Assembly: GCA_947446645.1 (NCBI GenBank)
Contig: CANFHA010000022.1
Coordinates: 1 to 64,000 of the forward strand
DNA from: Chitinophagaceae bacterium
GTDB lineage: Bacteria > Bacteroidota > Bacteroidia > Chitinophagales > Chitinophagaceae
Length of the DNA stretch: 64,000 bases
Reading direction: 5' to 3'
Positions 36,341-45,234 of the stretch are shown one piece after another (positions within the stretch are counted from its first letter, which is position 1; each line of letters begins with the position of its first letter). Both the position numbers and the translations under genes were made by a program. Under the pieces are notes generated by a model that worked only from the letters and a program-made list of their open reading frames with translations, searched no databases and was not told where the DNA came from.

Positions 36341-37018
36341 TCACGGGCATGGATTGGGCGGTGGTTGGTTCACATCCCGCATGCAGCGTACAGAATATCC
36401 AAAGCCTTCGCTCAGGTCATAGTTATACGTATCATCATAGTTGATAAAAAAGTGCAGACCGGATTCGCGGTCGTTTCCAAGTTTTCGAGTCTCTATGGTC
36501 CACCAAAACGCTTCCCGGCCCACATAACTAAAAGTGCCGTTCTCATTTCTGCAGCCACCGGCAAGAGCATTAAATTTACTGGTGTTATCTCCATTCCATG
36601 TGCTGCTCCAGCTATGCATGCCCTTCATTTTTTTTCCAGTACCCGGCCCTGCTATTTTTGAAAGTAAAATATCGAAATCAGCACGCGAGGGCATGCGCCA
36701 GCAATGTGGGGCCACCCCTCGCTTTATAGCATACCAGTTATATAGCTTACCATACATCTGTCCGTAGCAAGGTTCATTGTCGTAGTTGCAGTAGCAGCCT
36801 ATCTTCTTGTCGCAGTATTCTTTCCACTCCCTAGGCGTTTTTGCTTCCGGTATCGGTGCATCATCCCAATATTTATCGGTGTTCAGATTCTCAGCCATCC
36901 ATAGCTGGCTGCCTATTTGTATGGTAGCTCCATTATAATTCGACTGCGCATTTAGCAAATAACAGCAGCAAAACAGAAGTATAAATACGATCGAAATTTT
37001 CCCGGGCAGAAAGAGCAT
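36341..37018 (-). CDS. FISUMP domain secreted protein
   Basis: 225 residues with a signal peptide (about 1-25, ending LLNAQ). The rest matches the Fibrobacter-succinogenes-major-paralogue domain: IQIGSQLWMAENLNTDKYWD, GQMYGKLYNWYAIKRG, WRMPSRADFDILLSKIAG, FNALAGGCRNENGTFSYVGR and the final YDLSEGFGYSVRCMRD. Such domains are frequent in secreted Bacteroidota proteins; role unknown, probably surface binding. The four internal Cys pairs (for example CDKKIGCYCNYDNEPC) suggest disulfides. It starts one base after the ChaN gene ends. Confidence 0.9.
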   Translation of the reverse strand: MLFLPGKISIVFILLFCCCYLLNAQSNYNGATIQIGSQLWMAENLNTDKYWDDAPIPEAKTPREWKEYCDKKIGCYCNYDNEPCYGQMYGKLYNWYAIKRGVAPHCWRMPSRADFDILLSKIAGPGTGKKMKGMHSWSSTWNGDNTSKFNALAGGCRNENGTFSYVGREAFWWTIETRKLGNDRESGLHFFINYDDTYNYDLSEGFGYSVRCMRDVNQPPPNPCP

Positions 37019-37019
37019 A

Positions 37020-37946
37020 TCAATCCTTATAAGTTTTCGGCACCTTAGGATCCGTCATGATAATATAATCACCGTCCTTCTTGTAGTCGTCCCATTTTAT
37101 GTTTGGAAAACTTTCATCGCTGCCGCTGGATATAATAAGCTGCTTAGCCTTTGGGCGGTAATGCTTCAGTTGCGCTGCTGCGGCAAAGCCTTCGTCGCTA
37201 TGGAAACGGCCATTTACCTGCATTACCTTTTGCCCCTTGTGGTGCTTTAAATATTCCGATATGGAGTAAGCCATTGTCGCATCCCAAAGTGACTGCGATA
37301 AAACCATATCAAAACCCGGCATGCCGCCCATAGCCGGCGCTGCTTTCTTGGCCGTGTCCGGCGCAGCAGAAGCATGCTGCGGTATACCTGTAAGTTTTTC
37401 GTAGTAATCGCCGCTGGCGGTATCATAAGGCACCGGAGCAAAATTAGCCTGCGATTCCTCAGGTAGCTTTAGCAGTTCTTCTTCGCCCTTTCTGCCAGCA
37501 AGGTTGTTGTATCTCACGGGTGAGTTAGCGCATACCACGTCCAGTCCTTTCTCTTTGGCCAATTCTACCATAGGTTTGTAATCGCGGTAATTGCTCCATG
37601 CCCTGGCGTCTTTGATAAAATGCTTTTCCCTTATAAAGCCTTTCAGATATTCATTCATCACCGGCTGCACGTCTCGCTCAAACATCTCCATGGAGAGAGC
37701 AACACTATTGCCATACTTCGCATACAGCAACTGGAAAATCATTTTTTCAAGATAATGGGTAACGCTGTCATTGTGTTCCTCTCCATAAAAGAGCACATCA
37801 TGGTCGGCCATATCATTCACGATTTCATTCAGAGTTACTTCCTTAGCCAGCTTCACTGAGTATACGCGGTAATTAGCTTCAGAAAGTTTATCCTGGGCTG
37901 ACAAAATAAGCGGACACAGCAAAAGAACGAGTGCAATTTTCTTCAT
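37020..37946 (-). CDS. ChaN family haem-binding-uptake (Tiki) protein
   Basis: 308 residues with a signal peptide (1-17, ending ILSAQ). The ChaN/Tiki fold is shown by DVLFYGEEHNDSVTHYLEK with Glu-Glu-His, then ALSMEMFERDVQPVMNEYL and MAYSISEYLKHHKGQKVMQV followed by NGRFHSDEGFAAA. ChaN binds haem at the outer membrane in Campylobacter; Tiki-like members are metallopeptidases using the same Glu/His set, so the exact activity is open. It is cotranscribed with the FISUMP gene, one base apart. Confidence 0.88.
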   Translation of the reverse strand: MKKIALVLLLCPLILSAQDKLSEANYRVYSVKLAKEVTLNEIVNDMADHDVLFYGEEHNDSVTHYLEKMIFQLLYAKYGNSVALSMEMFERDVQPVMNEYLKGFIREKHFIKDARAWSNYRDYKPMVELAKEKGLDVVCANSPVRYNNLAGRKGEEELLKLPEESQANFAPVPYDTASGDYYEKLTGIPQHASAAPDTAKKAAPAMGGMPGFDMVLSQSLWDATMAYSISEYLKHHKGQKVMQVNGRFHSDEGFAAAAQLKHYRPKAKQLIISSGSDESFPNIKWDDYKKDGDYIIMTDPKVPKTYKD

Positions 37947-37960
37947 AAATGAAATTTGAG

Positions 37961-37968
37961 CAAAGGTA
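37961..37968 (-). promoter_or_regulatory. -7 promoter element of the ChaN-FISUMP unit
   Basis: TACCTTTG on the minus strand, 14 bases before the ATG, matches TAnnTTTG. Confidence 0.5.
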
Positions 37969-38057
37969 TGATTTTGAAAGCCACGGATTTATAGTGGCAG
38001 AATCAGTTCTTAATAGGCAAACCACCGGCAGATTAGAACTCTTAAAAAGTTCTTCTC

Positions 38058-38735
38058 TTATTCAAATCTTAACGCTTCCACCATCGCCCTAACCTCACCT
38101 TCATCTGCAATATGATTTACTCCCCGCGCTACTAATCCCGAGCTGTGAAATTCTACTGCTTTTGTTTCGTGGGCCAGCTGGCCAATATTCGATGATCGCA
38201 CACTGCCGCCGGGCATAATAACGATACGGTTACCCGCTTGCGCTACAAGGTTTGCAAGCACTGCTGCTCCATCAATAGCCGTCTTTTGCAGGCCCGACGT
38301 AAGTACACGATTACAGCCCGCAGCGATAAGCTCTTCCAGCGACTCAAATGCATCCGGCGTGGCATCAAATGCTTTATGGCACGTAACACTCATGGGGTGC
38401 GCCCATTCAGTTATCCGGCTCATAGCATCAATATCAATGCGCCCACCAGGCAGCAGCACACCGGTAGCTATTCCCGGGCAACCAAGCTCTCTGAATTTCA
38501 GAATGTCCTTCTTCATTATCGCCAGCTCATCCGCATCATACACAAAGTCACCGCCCCGTGGCCGCACCATTGGGAACACGGGGATCGATATCTTTTCTAT
38601 AGCAAATTGCACAAGCCCATAACTTGGCGTGGTACCGCCCTGCAGCGGATCCATACAAAGCTCTATGCGGCCCGCGCCTGCTTTCTGCGCCACCCTGCAG
38701 GACTGTATATTAAATGCACAAACTTCGAGTAACAT
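38058..38735 (-). CDS. cutC: CutC family protein
   Basis: 225-residue TIM-barrel protein named for copper homeostasis, although the biochemical role is unsettled. The N-terminus LLEVCAFNIQSCRVAQKAGA is followed by GRIELCMDPLQGGTTPSYG, VFPMVRPRGGDFVYDADEL and CHKAFDATPDAFESLEELIA. The C-terminal IVIMPGGSVRSSNIGQL is also typical. It is slightly shorter than E. coli CutC (248). It stands 54 bases after the asparaginase gene and may share its transcript. Confidence 0.94.
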   Translation of the reverse strand: MLLEVCAFNIQSCRVAQKAGAGRIELCMDPLQGGTTPSYGLVQFAIEKISIPVFPMVRPRGGDFVYDADELAIMKKDILKFRELGCPGIATGVLLPGGRIDIDAMSRITEWAHPMSVTCHKAFDATPDAFESLEELIAAGCNRVLTSGLQKTAIDGAAVLANLVAQAGNRIVIMPGGSVRSSNIGQLAHETKAVEFHSSGLVARGVNHIADEGEVRAMVEALRFE

Positions 38736-38789
38736 TTATCTAAGACTGATATTGATTAGCAAATAGGTTCACGGCAAAACTTGCCTATT

Positions 38790-39800
38790 TTAAAACAGAC
38801 TAGGAGCATCAAAAACCTGCTCCACATTCCCGTTTTTGACCGCATAAGAAAACCCCTTTTGCAAAGCGAAGGCACCATATTTGCCACTTTTATGCAGCGC
38901 CAGGAAACCTACCTGCACTTCCTTTGCCTGTTTTGGATTCCTGGCGGCAATTCGCTCCACAGCCTTCTTGCAGGCAGCCTGCGGGGAAAGCCCTTGCCGC
39001 ATCAACTCCACCACCAGGTGAGCGCCCACAATACGTATCACTTCCTCTCCTACACCTGTGCTGGTGGCTGCGCCTACCTCATTATCTACAAATAAGCCCG
39101 CACCTATTATCGGCGAATCCCCCACCCTGCCGCGCATTTTATAAGCCATGCCGCTGGTAGTGCAGGCACCGCTCAGGTCGCCCTTTTTATCCATGGCTAT
39201 CATACCTATGGTATCATGGTTCAGTTTGCCGCCGGGCATCATGTTCTCTATGTTGTTCTGCGGTTTGTATTTAGATTCTTTCAGCCATGCTTTCCACTCC
39301 GCTTCGCTTTTTGCTGTGAGCAGATTTTCTTTCTTAAAGCCATTTTCAAAGGCAAATTGTGTAGCGCCTTCTCCGGCCAGCATCACGTGCGGGGTTCTTT
39401 CCATTACCATTCGTGCCACCGATATAGCATGGGTCACATGCTCCAGGCAAGCTACGGACCCACACCTGCTGTTCTCATCCATTATACAGGCATCGAGCGT
39501 CACTTTTCCATCGCGGTCTGGTCTGCCACCATAGCCTACTGATTGATTATCGGGGTCGGCCTCAGGCACCTTTACGCCCGTTTCCACCGCGTCCAGAGCC
39601 CTGCCGCCGGTCTTTAGTACTTCCCACGCCGCAGCATTTGCAGCCTTACCAAAGTCCCAGGTGGAGATAACGACCGGCTCATCTTTCACCGTGGCAAACT
39701 CCCCATCAGCCTTGGCGGTCCTTGCAAACAAATTCTTACCTGCCAACAGGGCCACTGAAGACAAAAAAGATAACTTAACAAACTTCCTTCGGTCAGACAT
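38790..39800 (-). CDS. Aspartylglucosaminidase / isoaspartyl-peptidase family enzyme
   Basis: 336 residues from the ATG giving MSDRRKFVKLSFLSSVALLA, a twin-arginine signal (RRKFVK, then a mild hydrophobic stretch). The Ntn-hydrolase is made as one chain cut before a Thr: here GGKLNHDTIGMIAMDKKG, with Thr after HD. Substrate-binding pieces are YKMRGRVGDSPIIGAGLFVD and ATSTGVGEEVIRIVGAHLVV. The early NQSVGYGGRPDRDGKVTLDA is typical of glycosylasparaginase. It cleaves Asn-linked GlcNAc or isoaspartyl bonds in the periplasm. Confidence 0.9.
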   Translation of the reverse strand: MSDRRKFVKLSFLSSVALLAGKNLFARTAKADGEFATVKDEPVVISTWDFGKAANAAAWEVLKTGGRALDAVETGVKVPEADPDNQSVGYGGRPDRDGKVTLDACIMDENSRCGSVACLEHVTHAISVARMVMERTPHVMLAGEGATQFAFENGFKKENLLTAKSEAEWKAWLKESKYKPQNNIENMMPGGKLNHDTIGMIAMDKKGDLSGACTTSGMAYKMRGRVGDSPIIGAGLFVDNEVGAATSTGVGEEVIRIVGAHLVVELMRQGLSPQAACKKAVERIAARNPKQAKEVQVGFLALHKSGKYGAFALQKGFSYAVKNGNVEQVFDAPSLF

Positions 39801-40108
39801 GTAGAACAAAATTAGCAACATGAAGATAACAACATAAAGAAAGTATTTTACTATCTCCTACAAAAAAGCTGACGATGCAACACTTTAGTGTAAGTAGTTT
39901 TCGTATGTTCAATTTTAGCGGTCGTAATTAAAACAAGTAGATGGCTAGCGCACGCCTCCGGAAATTTCACGCCCCATCAAAAGTGCAAGGCATTCATTAC
40001 TGAACTACTGAATTGACGCCTGGAGCAACAAGTGACTAAGTTGCTGAATGGAAATGGCCAGGTTCTATTGAAAACAATAAAACCTGGCCACACTAACTTA
40101 TTTCGCAA
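39801..40108. other. Intergenic region with terminator
   Basis: No gene seen apart from the terminator at 40055-40090. A loose direct repeat involving gtgactaagttgctgaatg near 40030 and ttcattactgaactactgaattg near 39990 belongs to the low-complexity type found in several gaps of this window. Confidence 0.4.
40055..40090 (-). terminator. Terminator of the NHL-propeller gene
   Basis: Perfect 10-bp arms tggccaggtt/aacctggcca (40055-40064 with 40081-40090) plus an inner tattg/caata pairing and an AAAA loop. It begins 19 bases after the stop at 40109. Confidence 0.75.
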
Positions 40109-42802
40109 CTACTGCTTAACGAACTTTCTTACGGCAGTTCCGGCGTCGCCGGTAAACCTGATGAAATAGATACCGGCTGGCAACATTTTCGTATTCACTG
40201 ATGCCTGGCCATTATCGATCGTCTGGCTAGTTATTACATCACCTATGCTGTTGGTGATGGTAAACGAGTTATATCCTGTATTATCAGCTCTTAAATTCAG
40301 CACGTCTGCTACAGGGTTTGGGAATACGGCAATTTGTGATTTGCTGGAAGTAGTTACAGCCAGTGATGCATGCCCCACAATATTCACAACAGAATTGGTA
40401 AGTACAACCGGATTATCATCGAAGAAAATGCCGGCGCCATTGGTCACTAGTGTTCCATCCGGCAATCCGGAGCGAGTGTTGATAGTGAACATCACCATTC
40501 CGTTACATTGGTTATGATGGCTGCTATCCGGCAGATAGATATTAGGAAAGTCAAACTTGATGATGTTGTGTCCACCAGCCCTGATGGGTATGATATTCAT
40601 GGTAGCAGAACTTGCCAGTATCCGCATAGACGTTGGTATCACATTATCGCTAAGCGTGTCCATCACGTAGATATTATGCGCGGTATCATTGCCGGTATTC
40701 TCAAAGTCGATAGTATACTGAAGTTGCGTGCCCGAAGAGATGTAACCTTCCGGCATTACCGACATCTCATTAGGGTCATACGATGATTTTACAGTATCAG
40801 TTTTAACATCGTTATTGTTTTCAGGATTGATATCCCCCGTAACTGGTGTTACTGAGTAATCAGAGTTAACAGTATCTCCCGGCATCAGCCACGCACCCGG
40901 AACCTCACCTGTAAAATGCAGATAAAACTGTGGTGAAGTCGCCGAAAGCCCGCTGATATCCCATGTTGCGATATTACCTGCTACGGTCGATGAGGCAGGC
41001 GATGCGCTTTGAAAGTTATACTTTGGACTGATGTTGCTTGTAAACGTCGCCGTTTGCGCATCGCAATAAGCGTTATTAAGAATGATACTCCCTTCAAATC
41101 TGTGCCTGCCGGCTTTTGTATGGACAAATATCCCAAGGTCGAATGCCGTAGAAGTCGAACAGGACAGGCCTAAGAAACGTGTGTTGGAGTTATAAAACTC
41201 AGTCTTCAGGGTATCGCTGACAATGCCGCCCGTTGGGCAGGACGCAAACATAGCGCCGGGTGTTGACAATACTTTGAAAGAATAAATATCGCCGGGATTA
41301 CCATAAGCAGTATATGACAACCCTGACGTAACAGAAATAGTATCTATGGTAACACCATTAGAATCGACTGCTACGGTAACCGGGAAGTAATTATAAGCCT
41401 CTGCGCTGTCCATGACACAGTTGGCGTTAGCATCATAATAAAACTGAACGGGAAGCGTAGTGCACAACAGATGATGATAAGAATAGCTAACAGAATCTAT
41501 AGGTGCAGTACCATTCAGCAATATCATTTTCATCTCGTAGGTGCCGGCAACAGCATAGTCGTGAACGAAGCCCACACCCTCAACGTTAAAAGAAGAACTT
41601 GCAAGCGTATTAAGGCTTGAAGTGCCATCGCCAAAATAGGTGCGAACACTCAGCGGAGATGTAGATTGAGCAGTGACACCTATCTGCACACCTCCACATA
41701 AATTATCTAAATAAACAGAAAAGCTATCAGACACTACAGACGGTGGAATTGATATCTTATCTATATGATTACAAGATGGCGTGCTCGTAAAAAGCTCCAG
41801 GCTGGAGTTAAAAAATAGATAGTATGGGTCGATAGACGTCGCAGTAGCAGGAACTCCAAACGTTGGGCAGCCATTTACGCCATTCCCCGCAACTGTAGAT
41901 ATAATACCGGCAGAATTTATTTTACGGATCACATAATTATAGCGGTCTACTATATAAATATCGCCAAAAGCGTTTATAGCAACATCTGAAGGTGAACTGA
42001 GTGAGGCCTGCGTGGCCATGCCCCCATCACCTGCATAGCCTGAAGTTGCGCCCCCCGCTATTGTACTGATTATGCCAGCGGTGTTAATTTTCCGTATCCT
42101 ATTGTTAGAAAGGTCGGCTACATACACATTACCTGCCGGATCAGTACATATTCCATTCGGCACATATAGCTGAGCAGCGGTGGCGGGCCCACCGTCGCCA
42201 CTGAACCCGTTTACCCCCGTGCCTGCTATAGTAGTAATAATACCAGCCGCATCTATTTTTCTTATTCGCCCGTTCATTTGGGTGAAATACACATTGCCTG
42301 TTCTGTCTACTGTTATTCCGTCAGCAGTCGTTATCTGTGCTGCAGTGGCCGGCCCTCCGTCTCCACTAAAGCCCGTTGTCCCTGTGCCCGCTATAGTAGT
42401 TATAATGCCTGCTGTATTGATTTTTCTAATAGCATAATTGGTGTGATCGGCAATATAGACATTACCTGCGTCATCAGTAGCAAGATCACCGGTACATACT
42501 GCAGCAGCCGTAGCAGGCCCGCCATCACCGCTATAGCCTACAGCACCCAGCCCGGCAATAGTACTAATGGTGCCAGAAGGATCGATTTTTCTGATTAAAT
42601 GATGGATTGCATCCCCCACATAAATATTACCTGCGTTATCAATGGTAGCACCATTTGGAGTGCCAAGCGCCGCCAGTGTTGCTGGCCCACCATCACCGGA
42701 GTATGCGCCAGAACCACTTCCTGCATAATTTGTTAGAATATTATTTTGTGCTGCTGCGCCAAGCGTGGCTAATAGGGCAATGAGGGTAAATGATTTTCTC
42801 AT
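40109..42802 (-). CDS. T9SS-exported NHL-propeller protein
   Basis: 897 residues with a signal peptide (1-18, ending GAAAQ). Residues about 25-345 hold five clear NHL blades and a degenerate sixth. Each is of the type GYSGDGGPATAAAV ... DDAGNVYIADHTNYAIRKIN, making a six-bladed propeller. A middle region (about 350-680) has PKD/Ig-like beta domains (TYFGDGTSSLNT, FYYDANANCVMDSAEAYNYF). About 690-810 is a DUF11-like segment with DFENTGNDTAHNIYVMDTL and GAGIFFDDNPVVLTNSV. The last 80 residues form a T9SS type A sorting domain (VFPNPVADVLNLRADNTG ... GIYFIRFTGDAGT). Probably surface-attached; ligand unknown. Confidence 0.9.
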   Translation of the reverse strand: MRKSFTLIALLATLGAAAQNNILTNYAGSGSGAYSGDGGPATLAALGTPNGATIDNAGNIYVGDAIHHLIRKIDPSGTISTIAGLGAVGYSGDGGPATAAAVCTGDLATDDAGNVYIADHTNYAIRKINTAGIITTIAGTGTTGFSGDGGPATAAQITTADGITVDRTGNVYFTQMNGRIRKIDAAGIITTIAGTGVNGFSGDGGPATAAQLYVPNGICTDPAGNVYVADLSNNRIRKINTAGIISTIAGGATSGYAGDGGMATQASLSSPSDVAINAFGDIYIVDRYNYVIRKINSAGIISTVAGNGVNGCPTFGVPATATSIDPYYLFFNSSLELFTSTPSCNHIDKISIPPSVVSDSFSVYLDNLCGGVQIGVTAQSTSPLSVRTYFGDGTSSLNTLASSSFNVEGVGFVHDYAVAGTYEMKMILLNGTAPIDSVSYSYHHLLCTTLPVQFYYDANANCVMDSAEAYNYFPVTVAVDSNGVTIDTISVTSGLSYTAYGNPGDIYSFKVLSTPGAMFASCPTGGIVSDTLKTEFYNSNTRFLGLSCSTSTAFDLGIFVHTKAGRHRFEGSIILNNAYCDAQTATFTSNISPKYNFQSASPASSTVAGNIATWDISGLSATSPQFYLHFTGEVPGAWLMPGDTVNSDYSVTPVTGDINPENNNDVKTDTVKSSYDPNEMSVMPEGYISSGTQLQYTIDFENTGNDTAHNIYVMDTLSDNVIPTSMRILASSATMNIIPIRAGGHNIIKFDFPNIYLPDSSHHNQCNGMVMFTINTRSGLPDGTLVTNGAGIFFDDNPVVLTNSVVNIVGHASLAVTTSSKSQIAVFPNPVADVLNLRADNTGYNSFTITNSIGDVITSQTIDNGQASVNTKMLPAGIYFIRFTGDAGTAVRKFVKQ

Positions 42803-42840
42803 TTATCGGTTTTTTTGGTTTTAAAAGAATAGAATGTGTT

Positions 42841-42848
42841 CAAAAGTA
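42841..42848 (-). promoter_or_regulatory. -7 promoter element of the NHL gene
   Basis: TACTTTTG on the minus strand, 38 bases before the ATG, matches TAnnTTTG. Confidence 0.4.
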
Positions 42849-43027
42849 TTTAATCGCAACTATTATGCCAATAATATTTACAATGTCACAAAATAATAAT
42901 ATGCTCAGGCAGATCTACCTTATTCCAGCCATGCCATTGAGACATAGTTTTTGTTTTGCCTGGTATCAAGACTTATATAATCATTCACTCCCTTTTCATG
43001 GCCGTCCTTTATTTTGGCTGCCGTAGC

Positions 43028-43056
43028 TTTGCGCGAAGCGGCTTGCGGTAGCTTTG
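43028..43056 (+). promoter_or_regulatory. Promoter of the GNAT gene at 43082
   Basis: TTTG at 43028-43031 and TAGCTTTG at 43049-43056 are separated by 17 bases, a good fit to the Bacteroidota TTTG / TAnnTTTG pair. The start codon lies 25 bases on. A second TAGCTTTG (43024-43031) overlaps the -33 box, giving a tandem arrangement. Confidence 0.55.
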
Positions 43057-43081
43057 AAACTTCTCCGCCTTACTCTTAAAA

Positions 43082-43597
43082 ATGAAAATAGAAAACTGCA
43101 CTCCCTCAGACATCCCGGAAATATTCAGGCTATACAAGATCGCCTCCGACTACCAGCGATCAAAGCAAACTGTTGTGGTCTGGCCTGAGTTTGAGCGTGG
43201 GCTGGTAGAGCGCGAAGTGGCCGAACACAGACAGTGGAAACTGAGAATTGGCACCGAGGTAGCATGTGTATGGGCTACAACTTTTAGCGACGAACAGATA
43301 TGGGAAGAACGGAATACAGATGCGGCAGTATATATACACCGTATAGCAACAAATCCCGGTTTCCGGGGTCACGATTTCGTTTCTAGCATTGTGCGCTGGG
43401 CTAAAGGGTTTGCCCGGGGGAACAACAAAACCTTTGTGAGGCTGGATACTTTAGGCAACAATGTGCGGCTTATAGAACATTATAAAAACGCAGGTTTCAC
43501 GTTCCTGGGCATGTTTCAGCTCAAAGACACAATTGGGCTGCCGGAGCACTATCATGGCGTTCCTGCCTGTTTGTTTCAGCTTAGTGTGGACGAATAA
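43082..43597 (+). CDS. GNAT family N-acetyltransferase
   Basis: 171-residue acetyl-CoA-dependent acetyltransferase. The GNAT fold is seen as an N-terminal KIENCTPSDIPEIFRLYKIA, a central strand VYIHRIATNPGFRGHDFVSS (motif A with the R/Q-x-x-G-x-G/A pyrophosphate loop in the form NPGFRGHDF) and a later VRLDTLGNNVRLIEHYKNAG with the Asn and Tyr positions usual for the family. Substrate unknown. It is a single gene with its own promoter. Confidence 0.85.
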   Translation: MKIENCTPSDIPEIFRLYKIASDYQRSKQTVVVWPEFERGLVEREVAEHRQWKLRIGTEVACVWATTFSDEQIWEERNTDAAVYIHRIATNPGFRGHDFVSSIVRWAKGFARGNNKTFVRLDTLGNNVRLIEHYKNAGFTFLGMFQLKDTIGLPEHYHGVPACLFQLSVDE

Positions 43598-43688
43598 CGA
43601 GTTAAGACATCAAATAATATCACCAATTCTTTACACTTCTTTGACAAACGCCCTGCCCATGGTCAGTCGTAATCCTTTGGCGTTAAGT

Positions 43689-43696
43689 TAGTTTTG
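43689..43696 (+). promoter_or_regulatory. -7 promoter element of the TolB-like gene
   Basis: TAGTTTTG, 19 bases before the ATG at 43716, matches TAnnTTTG. Confidence 0.45.
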
Positions 43697-43715
43697 CACA
43701 AAAACCATAAGGAAT

Positions 43716-44834
43716 ATGAACTTTAGCTGCACCCGCCTGCATACCATTCTTACTGCATTACTCCTTACTCCTTGCCTGCTCGTGCGGGCACAGGGACCAA
43801 AAAATGTACCTGATGGTAGCACGCTGGAAAAAGCAACGCTCACTTATGCTGATGAAAAGCATTTTAAAAACATGCGCCAGCTTACCACGGGTGGTGATAA
43901 TGCGGAGGCCTATTTCGGGTTCGACAATGAACACATAACGTTCCAACGCAAGAATGACGCAGAAGGTGTAAAATGCGACCAGATTTTTTATGGCGCTATA
44001 CCGAAGAAAACAGGCGACAAATTCGACTACAAACTGGTGAGCACCGGCAAAGGCCGCACTACATGCGCATACCTTATGCCGGATCATAAACATTTCCTGT
44101 ACGCATCCACTCACCTTGCCGGCGATGCCTGCCCTGCAGAGCCGGACCGTAAAGTGATCAAAAAGTACGTATGGCCTATCTATGACAGCTACGACATCTT
44201 TGTGGCCGACTTCAAAGGAAACATTACTAAACGCCTTACCAGTACTCCGGGATATGATGCCGAAGCAACCATTTCGCCTGATGGAAAAAAGATAGTGTTT
44301 ACCAGCATGCGCAATGGAGATATAGACCTCTATACAATGGATATCGACGGTAGCAACGTAAAACAAATTACGAACACCACCGGCTACGATGGCGGCGCCT
44401 GCTTCTCGCCCGACAGCAAAAAGATAGTATGGCGCGCGTCTCGCCCCAAGAGCGACTCTGAGATCAAAGAATACAAAGACCTGCTGGCGCAAGGGCTGGT
44501 GATGCCCACAAAAATGGAACTATTTGTGGCAAACGCAGATGGCACAGACGCCCACCAGGTAACCAAACTGGGCAAAGCCAATTGGGCGCCGGCATTTGCA
44601 CCCAACGGCAAGCAAATTGTATTTGCATCGGACTATGAATATGAGCGCGGCTTCCCGTTCAACCTGTATCTCGTAAACCTCGACGGAACAGGCCTGGAAC
44701 GAATAAGCCACGATGGCAGCTTTGATGCTTTCCCTATGTTCTCTCCCGATGGCAAGAAATTCATCTTCAGCTCAAACCGCAACAACGGTGGCGGGCATGA
44801 TACAAATGTGTTTGTGTGCGATTGGGTAGATTAA
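43716..44834 (+). CDS. TolB-like secreted beta-propeller protein
   Basis: 372 residues with a signal peptide (about 1-26, ending LLVRAQ). It contains WD40-like (PD40) blades: YDAEATISPDGKKIVFTSMR, YDGGACFSPDSKKIVWRASR, WAPAFAPNGKQIVFASDYEY and FDAFPMFSPDGKKFIFSSNR. Each has the S/A-P-D/N-G-x-x-I-x-F motif. An early segment with FGFDNEHITFQRKNDAEGVK is a fifth, divergent blade. TolB itself belongs to the Tol-Pal system, but this lone protein more likely has another periplasmic role. Confidence 0.88.
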   Translation: MNFSCTRLHTILTALLLTPCLLVRAQGPKNVPDGSTLEKATLTYADEKHFKNMRQLTTGGDNAEAYFGFDNEHITFQRKNDAEGVKCDQIFYGAIPKKTGDKFDYKLVSTGKGRTTCAYLMPDHKHFLYASTHLAGDACPAEPDRKVIKKYVWPIYDSYDIFVADFKGNITKRLTSTPGYDAEATISPDGKKIVFTSMRNGDIDLYTMDIDGSNVKQITNTTGYDGGACFSPDSKKIVWRASRPKSDSEIKEYKDLLAQGLVMPTKMELFVANADGTDAHQVTKLGKANWAPAFAPNGKQIVFASDYEYERGFPFNLYLVNLDGTGLERISHDGSFDAFPMFSPDGKKFIFSSNRNNGGGHDTNVFVCDWVD

Positions 44835-44863
44835 ACGTGATGATTGTACAATACAATTATTTG

Positions 44864-44871
44864 TATCTTTG
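44864..44871 (+). promoter_or_regulatory. -7 promoter element of the second toxin-antitoxin remnant
   Basis: TATCTTTG matches TAnnTTTG but lies only 4 bases before the antitoxin ATG (44876). If used, the transcript would begin at or near the start codon, giving a leaderless mRNA. Confidence 0.4.
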
Positions 44872-44875
44872 AAAG

Positions 44876-45079
44876 ATGCAACATATTGACAATATACTTG
44901 CTGAAGTAAAACACCTTAACAGGAAAGATCAGTTTACACTACTTGAAAAGCTTGTAGCAATTATTCGCCGGGAACAAAAATCTCCAGATATAAAATTGTC
45001 AGCGATTTCAGGTCTGGGAGCTGATATCTGGAAGGATGTAGATATAGATAAATACCTTGAAACCGAACGAGAATGGTAA
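44876..45079 (+). CDS. Antitoxin of a VapBC-type module
   Basis: 67 residues: MQHIDNILAEVKHLNRKDQF, TLLEKLVAIIRREQKSPDIK, then an acidic C-terminal half ending DVDIDKYLETEREW. The layout (helical N-terminal part, toxin-neutralizing acidic tail) is typical of small antitoxins paired with PIN toxins. Its stop overlaps the ATG of the PIN-domain remnant at 45073. The toxin is truncated, so the antitoxin has no obvious partner. Confidence 0.7.
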   Translation: MQHIDNILAEVKHLNRKDQFTLLEKLVAIIRREQKSPDIKLSAISGLGADIWKDVDIDKYLETEREW

Positions 45080-45234
45080 TCTCTGATTTCAAAGGCAAAA
45101 TGGTGTTCCTCGATAGCGCACCACTTATCTACTTTATTGATGGTGTCTCTTTATTTCAACCCCTACTTAAGGAACTGTTCAACCTGAATGACAACGGTGA
45201 CTTCGCTATTACGTTGCAAGATCTTCGGGGCTAA
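45073..45234 (+). pseudogene. Truncated PIN-domain (VapC-like) toxin
   Basis: 53 codons: MVISDFKGKMVFLDSAPLIY, FIDGVSLFQPLLKELFNLND, then NGDFAITLQDLRG and a stop. The first conserved Asp of PIN ribonucleases is present (FLDSAPLIY), and GDFAIT aligns with the usual V/I-T-S strand. The normal continuation with the remaining acidic residues (about 80 residues more) is missing, and crcB starts 28 bases on. The gene therefore appears to have lost its 3-prime two-thirds by deletion. Confidence 0.75.

Noticed and set aside
38035-38053. Small hairpin agaact/agttct after cutC
   Set aside because: 6-bp AT-rich stem without a T-run; too weak to call a terminator.
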